From a virus: a DNA stretch of 64,000 nt. This document shows, piece by piece, positions 8,173-16,745 of this stretch (positions within the stretch are counted from its first letter, which is position 1; the number at the start of each line of letters is the position of its first letter). Below the pieces are notes generated by a model that saw only the letters and a list, made by a program, of their open reading frames with translations, ran no database searches and was not told the DNA's origin. The translations under genes were made by a program, and so were the position numbers. The stretch covers positions 1 through 64,000 of the IMG/VR virus record IMGVR_UViG_3300045970_000924. One strand, 5' to 3'.

Positions 8173-8508
8173 ATGGCGACGTGGAGCTTCAGCGACGGGA
8201 CGGTCCTCCTCTCCGGCGGAGAGGTGGTGGGCGGTTCGGAGCTTGCCGACTCGCTCCGCCACGCCATCGCCTACGCTAAGAGCGGCGAAGGGTGGCCAGT
8301 CTCGGTGGCTCTGCCTCCGGGTGGCTCCTGGCCGCTGGACGTCCACAGCGACTTCACGCTGAACGCGCTGGCGCAGGAAGAGGCGTGGCGCCCCGTACGA
8401 CACCTCGCTGAGCCGAAGGTGATCACGGACTACGCCGAGGGCGACGACGTCCCGGCCGAGGTCCACACGATGCGGGCTCGCGAGTCAGTCGCCGGCCGCA
8501 TCTACTAG
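8173..8508 (+). CDS. Hypothetical protein, 111 aa
   Basis: This is a soluble acidic protein of mixed composition with no motif I recognise. The middle reads SVALPPGGSWPLDVHSDFTL. I chose ATG 8173 because GAGGTGG lies just upstream; the in-frame GTG 8155 would sit inside the preceding stem-loop region. Being in the head gene cluster it may be a minor virion or assembly protein. Confidence 0.6.
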   Translation: MATWSFSDGTVLLSGGEVVGGSELADSLRHAIAYAKSGEGWPVSVALPPGGSWPLDVHSDFTLNALAQEEAWRPVRHLAEPKVITDYAEGDDVPAEVHTMRARESVAGRIY

Positions 8509-8573
8509 CCTCAAAGCCTCACCCCACCAGCCACTCACCAGCACCGCGCCACCCGGCGCGGCGAGGTGCCGTC

Positions 8574-8813
8574 ATGCCTGCTGCCCAGACCTCTCGCATC
8601 GCGGGGCCGTGGGTGCGCGTCGTCTCTGGCGCGCTGCGCGGCCTCCGCTTCCGTGAGGTCGATGGCCTACCCGTCTTCGCCCGCAACGACGGAGAGAAGC
8701 TCGTCGTCGATGCCCTGCTGACGCAGCGGGGCCTGCTGCTCGTCAACGTGCCCGGAGCCCCCGAGTACCTCACCAGCAGCACCAGGGAGCCCGATGGCCC
8801 GCCGATTCGATGA
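8574..8813 (+). CDS. Hypothetical protein, 79 aa
   Basis: The short protein has a central beta-rich segment ([20 protein letters not shown], residues 16-35), which resembles a small barrel or KOW-like fold. It overlaps the next gene by 20 bp in another frame, so the two are expressed together. A head-module accessory is likely. The function is unknown. Confidence 0.6.
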   Translation: MPAAQTSRIAGPWVRVVSGALRGLRFREVDGLPVFARNDGEKLVVDALLTQRGLLLVNVPGAPEYLTSSTREPDGPPIR

Positions 8814-10035
8814 AGGCCGCCTGGACGCTCCAGTGCGGACCCCGCAGGGCTTCCTGCGCGTCCCCGCCTCGATCGCCCGCATCGGCGTCCAGATGTACTC
8901 CCAGGACGACGGCACGGTCCGCCGCGAGTACCGACCGCCCGACGAGGTCTTCAAGGCCGACGCGCTCGCCTCGTTCGCACTGGCGCCCATCACGCTCACC
9001 CATCCGCCCGAGGCTGTCACCGCCGCCAATGTCGCCGAGTACGGCGTCGGGACGATGGGCGAGACGCTGGCCGCCAGCGGCGACCTCGTGTGCGGGACCG
9101 CGCTCATCACGCACGCGGACGCGATCGAGGCGGTGGAGCGGGGGCAGCGCGAGCTCTCCTGCGGCTACGAGTGCGACCTGGACTTCACCGCTGGGACCGC
9201 TCCCGACGGCCAGAAGTACGACGCGATCCAGCGGAACATCCGCGGCAACCACGTCGCGATCGTCCGCACCGGACGGGCTGGACCTGCTGTCCGGCTCCGG
9301 CTCGACGCCAACGACAACGCAGTCCCGGGCGACGACGCCCCATCCCACCAGCAGCAGCAGGAGAAGTCCATGGCCATCAAGATCAAGATCGACGGCGTCG
9401 AGGTCGAGGTTCCCGAGGTCGCCGCGCAGCTCATCAAGAAGCACGACGACGACAAGGACGAGGAGATCGCCAAGCTCAAGGCCCGCATCTCGGAGCTCGA
9501 GGGCGCGAAGAAGGACCTCGAGGAGCTGACGGCCAAGGAGAAGGAGGAGGCGAAGAAGGACGCCGCCGAGTCCAAGGCCACCGCGCAGAAGGAGGCCGCC
9601 CGCGCCGACACCGAGAAGGCGCGCGCCGACGCCGCGGAGAAGGCCCGCGCGGATGCCGCTGCTCCCGAGGCGCTGGCCAAGGTCGTGGCCGCCCGCGTGA
9701 AGCTGGAGAAGGCCTGCGCGCTGCTCGCCCCCGCGGTCAAGGCGGACGGCCTCGACGACATGGCGCTCCGCACCGCCGCGCTGAAGGCGGCCGGCGTGGA
9801 CGTCACCGGCAAGGCCCCCGCGTACATCGAGGCCCGGTTCGACGGCGCGCTCGAGCAGCTCGGCAAGACCAACCCCGCCGCGGCCGTGCTCGCGGCCGGC
9901 CCGACCGCCCCGCCCACCGCCGAGGAGAAGAAGAAGCAGGACGAGGCGGCGGCCAACGGCGGCGACGCGCGCGCCACCTTCATGGCGTCGCAGGCGGCGC
10001 GCTCGAAGAGCGTGTTCGAGAACATCGGCAAGTAG
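8794..10035 (+). CDS. Prohead protease-like protein (DUF2213) fused to a scaffold
   Basis: Residues 1-180 match the DUF2213 family found in the protease slot of phage head operons: [17 protein letters not shown], then LTHPP, then [15 protein letters not shown] and [13 protein letters not shown]. Residues about 193-300 form a highly charged coiled coil of Lys, Glu and Ala, as expected of a scaffold. The last 100 residues are helical. A fused protease-scaffold just before the capsid genes is a known arrangement. An internal ATG at 9370 with its own ribosome site would make the scaffold alone. Confidence 0.8.
   Translation: MARRFDEGRLDAPVRTPQGFLRVPASIARIGVQMYSQDDGTVRREYRPPDEVFKADALASFALAPITLTHPPEAVTAANVAEYGVGTMGETLAASGDLVCGTALITHADAIEAVERGQRELSCGYECDLDFTAGTAPDGQKYDAIQRNIRGNHVAIVRTGRAGPAVRLRLDANDNAVPGDDAPSHQQQQEKSMAIKIKIDGVEVEVPEVAAQLIKKHDDDKDEEIAKLKARISELEGAKKDLEELTAKEKEEAKKDAAESKATAQKEAARADTEKARADAAEKARADAAAPEALAKVVAARVKLEKACALLAPAVKADGLDDMALRTAALKAAGVDVTGKAPAYIEARFDGALEQLGKTNPAAAVLAAGPTAPPTAEEKKKQDEAAANGGDARATFMASQAARSKSVFENIGK
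9370..10035 (+). CDS. Candidate internally initiated scaffold protein (in frame with the protease)
   Basis: ATG 9370 (codon 193 of the 413-residue gene) is preceded by AGGAG six bases upstream, a better ribosome site than that of the full gene. The product would start [17 protein letters not shown] and be 221 residues of coiled-coil scaffold. Lambda C/Nu3 is the classic parallel for such nested genes. This is inference from the ribosome site and the domain boundary. Confidence 0.45.
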   Translation: MAIKIKIDGVEVEVPEVAAQLIKKHDDDKDEEIAKLKARISELEGAKKDLEELTAKEKEEAKKDAAESKATAQKEAARADTEKARADAAEKARADAAAPEALAKVVAARVKLEKACALLAPAVKADGLDDMALRTAALKAAGVDVTGKAPAYIEARFDGALEQLGKTNPAAAVLAAGPTAPPTAEEKKKQDEAAANGGDARATFMASQAARSKSVFENIGK

Positions 10036-10143
10036 TCGCAGCAGCAGGCGCTGACCCCGGCCGCTGCTCGGCGGCTCCCACACCACCCACTCACATCACC
10101 CAAACGCCTCGGCTCCGGTCGAGGCAGCAGGAGGCTATTCCCC

Positions 10144-11031
10144 ATGGCCCAGACCAGCTACAGCGGCTCGCCCTCGCCGGGCATCCCCGGCCAGCTCGCC
10201 GACACGGCGCCCAAGCGCGTCGTCACCCGCAACAACGAGAACGTCTCCGGCATCTCCGCCGGCATCTTCGTCAAGCACGGCACCGCCGTGAACGGCGCGG
10301 ACCTCCTCTCCCTCGTCACCGACGCCATCGACGGCATCGCCATCAAGAGCGACGCCAAGCCGGTGGACGGCCTCACCGGCACGCAGTCGGTGCCCGCGGG
10401 CTTCGACTTCGACTGCCTCGAGCAGGGCGCGGCCTGGATGCGCTCGGAGACCGGCTCCCAGCCGACGGTGGGCGACGAGGTGTTCGTGCGGTTCGTCGCC
10501 AACGGCGTGGGCAAGCTGGTGGTCGGCGCGGTCCGCAAGGACGTCGACAGCGGCACCGCTCGCCGGGTGAAGGGCGCCCGCGCGCTCGCCATCGGCACCG
10601 CCCCGGACGGCTCGAAGATGAGCCTCGTCTTCTTCGACAAGACCGTCGAGGCCGCGGCGGCCGATCCGGTGTTCCTCGCGTTCTCCAACGCGTCGATCTC
10701 GGCCACCGCCACCCAGAAGCTGCTCAACGTCCCGGCCGACAAGTTCTTCGTCGTGGACGAGGTGCAGTACGACAACATCACCGGCCTGGCCGCGGACGGC
10801 ACCAACTACTTCACGCTCTCGATCGACGCGGGCGCGCAGTCGACGGCGAAGTGGTCGACGCTCACCGGGCAGCAGGGCGCCCTCGCGGCCGACACGGTGG
10901 TGTCGTTCACCAACGACACCCAGGCCAACCGCGTGGCGGCCCCGGGCACGCAGCTGAAGTACAGCGCCACCAAGACCGGCACCCAGACCCTCCCGGTCGG
11001 CTCCGGCACCATCCGCGGGCGCTTCATCTAG
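10144..11031 (+). CDS. Capsid decoration/cement-type structural protein
   Basis: The N-terminal 110 residues (PGQLADTAPKRVVTRNNENV and ISAGIFVKHGTA, then VGDEVFVRFVANG) follow the pattern of the DUF2190/Gp24-like cement proteins that sit just ahead of major capsid genes. The C-terminal half is a Ser, Thr and Ala-rich beta domain. Start: ATG with AGGAGG 10 bp upstream. The position between scaffold and major capsid protein supports a decoration role. No catalytic motif is present. Confidence 0.75.
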   Translation: MAQTSYSGSPSPGIPGQLADTAPKRVVTRNNENVSGISAGIFVKHGTAVNGADLLSLVTDAIDGIAIKSDAKPVDGLTGTQSVPAGFDFDCLEQGAAWMRSETGSQPTVGDEVFVRFVANGVGKLVVGAVRKDVDSGTARRVKGARALAIGTAPDGSKMSLVFFDKTVEAAAADPVFLAFSNASISATATQKLLNVPADKFFVVDEVQYDNITGLAADGTNYFTLSIDAGAQSTAKWSTLTGQQGALAADTVVSFTNDTQANRVAAPGTQLKYSATKTGTQTLPVGSGTIRGRFI

Positions 11032-11067
11032 CGCTCGCTCGCAGTCCCGCAGTCGGCTTCACGGCTC

Positions 11068-11092
11068 GGCGCTGCCCCTCGCGGGGCGCGCC
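11068..11092 (+). other. Stem-loop in the leader of the major capsid gene
   Basis: GGCGC-T-GCCCC pairs with GGGGC-GCGCC around a TCGC loop, with the single T bulged. It lies 74 bp before the capsid start and has no T-run. It may stabilise or process the abundant capsid mRNA. Confidence 0.5.
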
Positions 11093-11165
11093 CGGGCCTC
11101 CCTCACAACCCACTCACCTACCAAGCCACTGCGCGGGCCTCCCGCGCGCCCTGGAGGCCTTCCCC

Positions 11166-12119
11166 ATGTCTCTCCGCACCTTCCGCTATGACCAGCTCGA
11201 CGCTGGCGAGAACGAGTTCTTCGCCCGCCAGCTCGAGGCCTTCCTCCCCGAGCTCTACAACACCAAGTACCCCGAGCTGATGGCTCGGCAGCTGCTCCCG
11301 ATCTCCTACGCGGCCGGCCCGGGCGCGAAGAAGATCACCTACCGCGCGTACACCCTCACGGGCCTCGCGCAGGCGATCAGCAACTACGGCAGCGACGCGC
11401 CGCGCGCCGACGCCTTCGGCCAGGAGTTCTCCAGCAACGTGCGCGACTACGGCCTCGCGTGGGGCTGGAACATCTCGGAGGTGCAGGCGAGCGCCCGCGC
11501 CGAGCGCAGCGGCATCGGCCCGGTCATGCCCCTCGACACCGCCCGGGCGATGGCCACCCGCCGCGGCCAGGAGGTCACCCTTGACAACGTGGCCTTCTCC
11601 GGTGACTCGCAGTACGGGATGATCGGCCTGAACAACATCCCGGGCGCGAACTCCTACTCGGTGCCGAACGGCGCCAGCGGGTCGGCGCTCTGGGCGAACA
11701 AGTCCCCCGACGAGATGCTGGCCGACCTCTTCGCGATGGAGAGCACCCCCCTCTCCAACACCAACGAGGTGGAGAGCGCCACCGTCCTCCTGCTGCCCCC
11801 GGCGAAGTACCGCGCGGCGCAGTTCACCCGCGTGTCCATCGCCTCGGACACCACCGTCCTCGACTTCTTCCTGAAGACGGCGAAGACCATCAAGAAGGTC
11901 GCCCCCTGGTGGAAGCTCACCGGCGCCGGCGCGGGCTCCCTCGACCGCATGATCTCCTACCGGCCCGACCTCCAGACCATCCGCCTGGAGATCCCGCAGG
12001 AGATGCTCACCCTCCCGCCCGAGGCGCGGAACTTCGAGTTCATCATCAACACGGTGATGAGCGTCGGCGGCGTCATCTGTCCTTTTCCGCTCAGCGTCAC
12101 GTACGGCGACGGGATCTAG
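11166..12119 (+). CDS. Major capsid protein (DUF2184-like)
   Basis: This 317-residue protein is the predicted HK97-fold shell subunit. Typical of the DUF2184 capsid family are an N-terminal LPELYNTKYPELMARQLLPI (residues 28-47), then AWGWNISEVQASARAERSG, LDTARAMATRRGQEVTLDNV and GMIGLNNIPG (about 148-157). The C-terminal part has LRLEIP-like strands ending PFPLSVTYGDGI. It has a strong start (CTGGAGG, 7 bp spacer) and is flanked on both sides by stable RNA hairpins, which suits the most heavily expressed virion gene. Confidence 0.9.
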   Translation: MSLRTFRYDQLDAGENEFFARQLEAFLPELYNTKYPELMARQLLPISYAAGPGAKKITYRAYTLTGLAQAISNYGSDAPRADAFGQEFSSNVRDYGLAWGWNISEVQASARAERSGIGPVMPLDTARAMATRRGQEVTLDNVAFSGDSQYGMIGLNNIPGANSYSVPNGASGSALWANKSPDEMLADLFAMESTPLSNTNEVESATVLLLPPAKYRAAQFTRVSIASDTTVLDFFLKTAKTIKKVAPWWKLTGAGAGSLDRMISYRPDLQTIRLEIPQEMLTLPPEARNFEFIINTVMSVGGVICPFPLSVTYGDGI

Positions 12120-12145
12120 GCCCCCAAGCCATCCCGCAGCACCCG

Positions 12146-12182
12146 GCGGCGCTCCCCTCCTGAGAAGGCGGGCGAGCGCCGC
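12146..12182 (+). terminator. Perfect 9-bp stem-loop after the capsid gene
   Basis: GCGGCGCTC and GAGCGCCGC are exact inverted repeats separated by 19 bp, 27 bp past the capsid stop. No T-run follows, so this is better read as an attenuating or mRNA-stabilising hairpin than a full terminator. Confidence 0.5.
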
Positions 12183-12220
12183 TGCCATTTCCAACCCCAG
12201 CAGTACCCACGAGGCACCTC

Positions 12221-12706
12221 ATGCAGCTGCACTGGCACGGCCGTGAAGGCAAGGCAGGCAAGGACAAGGGCATCCTGACCACGCACATCAACCCCGAAGT
12301 CACGGGGCCGGCGATGGTCGCCGTCAAGGACCCCAAGACCGGCGTCGAGTCGATGACGCAGAAAATCGAGGGCGGCAAGCCCGTCTTCCTGCCGCCGGCC
12401 AAGACGCTCAAGGTGCTGCCGGGCATCAACGGCTACACCCCGGAGCAGCTGTCCGAGGCCGAGTGGAAGAAGGTCTCCGCCTATCCGGCGATCAAGGCCC
12501 ACCTCGACGACGGCAACCTCGAAGTGATCGAGCTGCCCGACCTCCTGAAGCTGAAGGAGCCGCAGGCGAAGGCGGCCGTCACCGAGTGCATCGACACGGC
12601 GCTGCTGGCCGCGTGGCGCCGAGCCGACAACCGCTCTCCCATCCACGAGGCGATCGACAAGCAGCTCGAGTCGATGCGCGCCCCCTCCACCAAGCCCTCC
12701 AAGTAG
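12221..12706 (+). CDS. Hypothetical head-region structural protein, 161 aa
   Basis: This soluble protein has Lys-rich segments. It opens MQLHWHGREGKAGKDKGI and has a later VLPGINGYTPEQLSEAEWKK, reminiscent of short structural proteins placed between capsid and connector genes. No enzyme motif is visible. It is followed after 11 bp by a gene with a signal peptide. A minor capsid or connector role is inferred from position. Confidence 0.65.
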   Translation: MQLHWHGREGKAGKDKGILTTHINPEVTGPAMVAVKDPKTGVESMTQKIEGGKPVFLPPAKTLKVLPGINGYTPEQLSEAEWKKVSAYPAIKAHLDDGNLEVIELPDLLKLKEPQAKAAVTECIDTALLAAWRRADNRSPIHEAIDKQLESMRAPSTKPSK

Positions 12707-12717
12707 GAGCAACGCAC

Positions 12718-13467
12718 ATGAAGAAGATCCTCTACTCCGCCCTCGGCGTCCTCGCCGCACTCGCCCTGTTCGCCCTCCCTACCTTCGACGCGCACGCGGC
12801 CGCGCCGCCCGCGCTCACCGTCGGCGGACCCACCGCCACCGGCGTCGTCTCGACCGCAGCCCCCGTGCAGACCGGCGGCGTCGACTCCACCGGCAAGGTC
12901 CGCAAGGTCCTCACCGACGCGAGCGGCCGTGCCATCGCCGGCAACGTGGACCGCACCAGCTACACCGTCGCGACCGCCGAGGCGATCGGTGCGACCGCCA
13001 AGGCCCTGGGCGCCATCGAGGCGGACGGGACCAGCGTGCTGCGGCTCCGGTACATCAAGATCTGCCTCGACTCGACTGCGCTCCAGACGGCCGCCGGCAA
13101 CCGGACCCTCGTCCTCTACCCCACGACCGCGGCCAGCGCTTCCGGATCGACGGTGACGCCGGTGCCGCTGCAGTCGGGAGATGCCGCGTTCGCGGGCGTG
13201 GCCCGCACCGGAGCGCTGACCACGACCACGGCGATCGGCTCGGTGACCGCGGCCAACGCGCTCTGGCAGACCAACATCTTCATGCCGGCCGCCGCGACCA
13301 CCGCGACTGCCTGCGTGGAGAAGTACTTCGGCACCGGCGACGGCGTGAAGCCTCCGACCACGAGCTCCGCGGTGACGTCCGGGCTGGCTCTCGGTGACCT
13401 GACCGGCGGCGCGGGCGGGACCGGGAACTACCTCATCACCATGACGTTCGCCGTGGAGCCGAACTAG
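12718..13467 (+). CDS. Exported protein with Sec signal peptide, inside the head module
   Basis: Residues 1-28 are a textbook signal peptide: MKKI, then a 16-residue hydrophobic core, then a DAHAA cleavage site. The mature 220 residues are rich in Thr, Ala, Gly and Val, strongly beta, with two Cys and no recognised domain. The profile resembles a cell-surface or virion Ig-like or jelly-roll protein. A secreted product between capsid and connector genes is odd for a virion part, and it may instead act on the host envelope. Start: ATG with TAGGAG 9 bp upstream. Confidence 0.75.
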   Translation: MKKILYSALGVLAALALFALPTFDAHAAAPPALTVGGPTATGVVSTAAPVQTGGVDSTGKVRKVLTDASGRAIAGNVDRTSYTVATAEAIGATAKALGAIEADGTSVLRLRYIKICLDSTALQTAAGNRTLVLYPTTAASASGSTVTPVPLQSGDAAFAGVARTGALTTTTAIGSVTAANALWQTNIFMPAAATTATACVEKYFGTGDGVKPPTTSSAVTSGLALGDLTGGAGGTGNYLITMTFAVEPN

Positions 13468-13470
13468 GTC

Positions 13471-13803
13471 ATGGCCCCGACCCCCGCTGACGTCATCGGC
13501 ATCGCGCCGGAGCTGGCCAGGCTGAACACCACCGAGGTGCAGACGGCCATCGACGACGCGACGCTCGAGCTGAACGCGGAGGCGTGGGGTGCTCGACTGG
13601 ACCGCGGGGTGAAGCTCCTCGCGGCCCACCTGCTGGCCGTGACGCACCCAGAGCTCAGCGGGCCCGGCAACCGCGCGTACACCTACGAGACGCCCACCGA
13701 GGTGTCCGCCGGGGCATACGCGCGGAGCCGGTTCGGCCTGGAGTTCTGGCGCCTGCAGGAGCGCGTGAAGAAGAGCCTGCCCTTCGCCATCGTCACAACC
13801 TGA
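13471..13803 (+). CDS. Head-tail connector protein (gp6-like, DUF4054 type)
   Basis: This 110-residue helical protein begins PTPADVIGIAPELARL and has the pattern of an Asp-rich turn, DRGVKLLAAHLLAVTHPEL, then GPGNRAYTYETPTEVS and SRFGLEFWRL. That is the typical layout of the DUF4054/gp6-like adaptor ring between portal and neck. It starts three bases after the previous stop and is followed by two further neck genes, so the order supports the call. Confidence 0.75.
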   Translation: MAPTPADVIGIAPELARLNTTEVQTAIDDATLELNAEAWGARLDRGVKLLAAHLLAVTHPELSGPGNRAYTYETPTEVSAGAYARSRFGLEFWRLQERVKKSLPFAIVTT

Positions 13804-13811
13804 GGTGCTCC

Positions 13812-14345
13812 GTGAAGGTCAACGTCACCCTCGTCGACAACGACAAGGGGTGGCGAGAGCTCCAAGCAGTGCTCGCCAAGCTAGAGAACCGCACCGCCTA
13901 CGCGAAGGCCGGCGTCATCGGCGCGAAGGCGCAGGCGGGCCAGCACCCGACGCCGCAGGGCAAGAACCTCTCCAACGTGGACCTCGCGGTCACGCACGAG
14001 TTCGGCGTGCCTGGGCGCATCCCGCAGCGCTCGTTCATCCGGCGCGCCTTCGACGCCAACCGGGACCGCTACATCGAGATGATGACCAAGCTGGCCCAGG
14101 CCATCTACGACCGCAAGACGAGCGTGCGGCAGGCGCTGGGGCTGATGGGTCTCCAGGCCGCCAGCGACATCCGCAACATCGTGCGGCAGGGCGCGGGTAT
14201 CCCGCCGCCCAACAGCCCCGCGACCATCGAGCGCAAGGGCTCGAGCCGGCCGCTGATCGACACGGCCCAGATGATCGGCGCCGTCTCGCACGCCGTGGAC
14301 CTGACCGGCACACCGGACCCCGAGGGGTTCCGCGGGGGCAAGTGA
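13812..14345 (+). CDS. Neck/head completion protein (HK97 gp10/Mu gpG-like)
   Basis: This is a 177-residue protein. The segment LAVTHEFGVPGRIPQRSFIR (residues 58-77) is the signature of the virion morphogenesis/gp10 family, whose members cap the connector and join it to the tail. The C-terminus has PPNSPATIERKGSSRPLIDTA, also typical of that family. GTG 13812 is the only good start after the preceding stop at 13803. The stop overlaps the next start as TGATG. Confidence 0.8.
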   Translation: MKVNVTLVDNDKGWRELQAVLAKLENRTAYAKAGVIGAKAQAGQHPTPQGKNLSNVDLAVTHEFGVPGRIPQRSFIRRAFDANRDRYIEMMTKLAQAIYDRKTSVRQALGLMGLQAASDIRNIVRQGAGIPPPNSPATIERKGSSRPLIDTAQMIGAVSHAVDLTGTPDPEGFRGGK

Positions 14346-14878
14346 TGGCGATCGACTACGAGGCCGTCGAGGCGGCCATCCTCGGGTGGCTCGTCTCAGC
14401 CACAGGCCTGGACGCTGACTCCGTGCTCCTCGCCAACGACAAGTACCCGCAGCCGACGATGCCCTACGTCACGGCGAAGGTCCCGATCCCCCGCAACGCC
14501 GGCGGGCTCGACGAGCACCGCTACTCCTACGACGCCGCGCAGCCCAACGGGAAGCAGCTGACCACCACGGTGGTGGGCCAGCGAGAGACCGTGGTCGCCG
14601 TCGAGGCGTTCACGATGGGCACGGTGGGCCGGGGCAGCGCCAGAGAGCTGCTCTCGCGCGCAGAGACGTGCATCACGCTCCCGTCGATCCAGCAGGCGCT
14701 GGAGGCGGCGGGGCTCGCGTTCGTCAACGTGGACGGGCGCGGCGACTTCACCGCGCCGCTCGGGCCTGTCGGCCAGGGCCGCGCCACCCTCGATGTGCGG
14801 TTCCGCCTCGTCGACACCGCGTCCGAGCAGGGCACCTTCATCGAGTCGGTGCCGACTCCCACTGCAGTCTGGAGCTAG
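14345..14878 (+). CDS. Neck terminator protein (LIC_12616-like)
   Basis: This 177-residue protein matches the phage neck-terminator family found in phages with DUF3383 sheaths: YVTAKVPIPRNAGGLDEHRY, then VAVEAFTMGTVGRGSARELL, then DFTAPLGPVGQGRATLDVRF. It would seal the tail end to the connector. It overlaps the gp10-like gene by one base and is followed three bases later by the sheath gene. Confidence 0.75.
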   Translation: MAIDYEAVEAAILGWLVSATGLDADSVLLANDKYPQPTMPYVTAKVPIPRNAGGLDEHRYSYDAAQPNGKQLTTTVVGQRETVVAVEAFTMGTVGRGSARELLSRAETCITLPSIQQALEAAGLAFVNVDGRGDFTAPLGPVGQGRATLDVRFRLVDTASEQGTFIESVPTPTAVWS

Positions 14879-14881
14879 CCC

Positions 14882-16255
14882 ATGCCGCTTTCCGACTTCC
14901 TCAACGTCTCGATCAACCTGCAGGGCGCCAGCCCGTCGCAGCCCGGCTTTGGCGTTCCCATCATCCTCGGCAAGTGCGCGGCGTGGGGCGCGAGCACCGA
15001 CCGCATCCGCTACTACTCGGGCATCGCTGGCCTCACCTCCGACGGGTTCGTGACGACCGATCCCGAGTACCTCGCGGCCTCGGCGCTCTTCAGCCAGAAC
15101 CCCGCGCCGTCCTCCATCGCCCTCGGCAAGCGCGCCACCGCGAACCTGCCCACGATGAAGGTGGTCTTCACCGTCGTCCAGGCGGTGGTCGGCAAGGTCT
15201 ACAGCGTGGTCGTCAACGGCGTGGTGAAGAGCTTCACCGCCGTCGACACCGTGCCGGCCAATGTCGCCATCGGCCTCGCCACGGCCATCGGCACGCCGAC
15301 CGGGTTCGGCGCTGCGGTCGCCGCGACCAACACCGTCACCTGCACCGCCTCGGTCGCGGGCAACTGGGGACGGTTCGCGATCAACACCGCGCTCACCACG
15401 CCCAACACCGACCTTGACTGCCAGCAGACCCACGTCGACGCGGGGATCGTAACCGATGCCGCGGCCATCGCGACGATCGACTCCACCTGGTACGCGATCC
15501 TCTCGGTGTGGAACAGCAACGCTGAGGTCGCCGCGCTCGCCGGGTGGGCCGAGACGAACAACAAGCTCTACCTCGCCGACACGCAGGACTCGACCGTCCT
15601 CGGCTCGGGCACCGGCGACATCGCCAGCACGCTCAAGGCGAGCCTCTACGTCAACACGGCCGTGCTCTACAACCCGGACAACGGCGTCTTCGCCGCTGCG
15701 GCCTGGGCTGGTGCGCGGCTCCCCACACAGCCGGGCAGCGAGACGTGGAAGTTCGTCACCCTCGCGGGTGTCCCGGTCGTCACGCTGACGGCGACCCAGA
15801 TCACCAACCTCACCACCAAGCGGTGCAACTACTACTACTCGGTGGCGGGCATCGGCATGACGGCCGAGGGCATCACCCCGAGCGGCCAGTTCCTCGACGT
15901 CGTGCGCGGCCGCGCCTGGATGGTGGCGACGATCCAGACGGACGTCTTCACCGTGCTGACCTCACCGCCCTCGGGCGCGAACCCGGCGAACCCCGCGGGC
16001 TCGAGCCTGCTGACGAAGGTGCCGTTCACCGACACCGGGATCGCTGTGGTCGAGAACGCCCTGCGCGGTTCGCTGGCCAAGGGCGTGGCGGCTGGGCTGC
16101 TGGCCTCGAGCCCCGCGCCCTACGTCTCGGTCCCGAAGGCGGCGAGCGTCTCCACCGCCAACAAGACCAACCGCAAGCTCTCGCCCATCACCTGGGGCGC
16201 GACCATCGCGGGCGCGGTCCACTCCGTCGACATCACCGGCTCGCTCACGTTCTAA
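14882..16255 (+). CDS. Contractile tail sheath protein (DUF3383)
   Basis: This 457-residue protein has the order of the DUF3383 sheath-like family. It starts PLSDFLNVSINLQGASPSQPGFGVPIILG, then YLAASALFSQNP, a beta-rich insert (about 90-180), NNKLYLADTQDSTVLG, and a C-terminal AVENALRGSLAKGVA region. A sheath directly followed by a DUF3277 tube defines a contractile tail of this type. No protease or frameshift signature is seen. It is expressed in line with the neck genes. Confidence 0.88.
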   Translation: MPLSDFLNVSINLQGASPSQPGFGVPIILGKCAAWGASTDRIRYYSGIAGLTSDGFVTTDPEYLAASALFSQNPAPSSIALGKRATANLPTMKVVFTVVQAVVGKVYSVVVNGVVKSFTAVDTVPANVAIGLATAIGTPTGFGAAVAATNTVTCTASVAGNWGRFAINTALTTPNTDLDCQQTHVDAGIVTDAAAIATIDSTWYAILSVWNSNAEVAALAGWAETNNKLYLADTQDSTVLGSGTGDIASTLKASLYVNTAVLYNPDNGVFAAAAWAGARLPTQPGSETWKFVTLAGVPVVTLTATQITNLTTKRCNYYYSVAGIGMTAEGITPSGQFLDVVRGRAWMVATIQTDVFTVLTSPPSGANPANPAGSSLLTKVPFTDTGIAVVENALRGSLAKGVAAGLLASSPAPYVSVPKAASVSTANKTNRKLSPITWGATIAGAVHSVDITGSLTF

Positions 16256-16267
16256 CGAGGAACGCCA

Positions 16268-16696
16268 ATGCCTACGTATGACCCCAACAAGGTGGCCGTG
16301 GTGTTCAACGGCCACCAGTGCCACGGATTCGTCAAGGGCACCTTCGTCAAGGTGTCCCGGCACGAGGACGCGTTCAAGCTCCAGGTCGGCGCCGACGGCG
16401 AGGATGCCCGCGTGCGCAACCGGGACCGCTCGGGCCAGGTCGAGGTGACGCTGCAGCAGACCTCGATCTCCAACGATGTCCTCTCCGGGATGGCGGTGCT
16501 CGATGAGACCGCCTCGGGCGGCTACGGCTCGCTGATGATCAAGGACATCCAGGGCACCACGCTCTGCACCGCGGCGCGCGCCTGGATCAAGAAGATGGCC
16601 GACGAGGACCTTGGCGCCGAGCTCGGCCAGCGCACCTGGATCATCGAGACCGGCAACCTCGCGATGTTCGTCGGCGGCAACCCCACCGATTCGTAG
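16268..16696 (+). CDS. Tail tube protein (DUF3277)
   Basis: This 142-residue protein begins MPTYDPNKVAVVFNGHQCHG and continues with VSRHEDAFKLQVGADGEDAR, then SGQVEVTLQQTSISNDVLSG. This is the usual layout of the DUF3277 inner-tube family. The C-terminus, RTWIIETGNLAMFVGGNP, is equally typical. The stop is followed 8 bp later by a perfect hairpin. Confidence 0.88.
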   Translation: MPTYDPNKVAVVFNGHQCHGFVKGTFVKVSRHEDAFKLQVGADGEDARVRNRDRSGQVEVTLQQTSISNDVLSGMAVLDETASGGYGSLMIKDIQGTTLCTAARAWIKKMADEDLGAELGQRTWIIETGNLAMFVGGNPTDS

Positions 16697-16704
16697 TGTA
16701 CCCC

Positions 16705-16728
16705 GGGCGGTCCCGTGAGGGACCGCCC
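16705..16728 (+). terminator. Perfect 10-bp hairpin after the tube gene
   Basis: GGGCGGTCCC and GGGACCGCCC enclose a GTGA tetraloop. It is very stable, but AAGCACC follows instead of a T-run. It may reduce expression of the tail chaperone relative to the abundant tube protein. Confidence 0.55.
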
Positions 16729-16745
16729 AAGCACCGGAGTACCGG

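Noticed and set aside
9090-11165. A plus-strand frame running through scaffold, decoration gene and the capsid leader into the capsid gene
   Set aside because: The part before 11166 is low-complexity Arg, Gly and Ala-rich sequence out of frame with well-supported genes. Only the capsid portion from 11166 is real.
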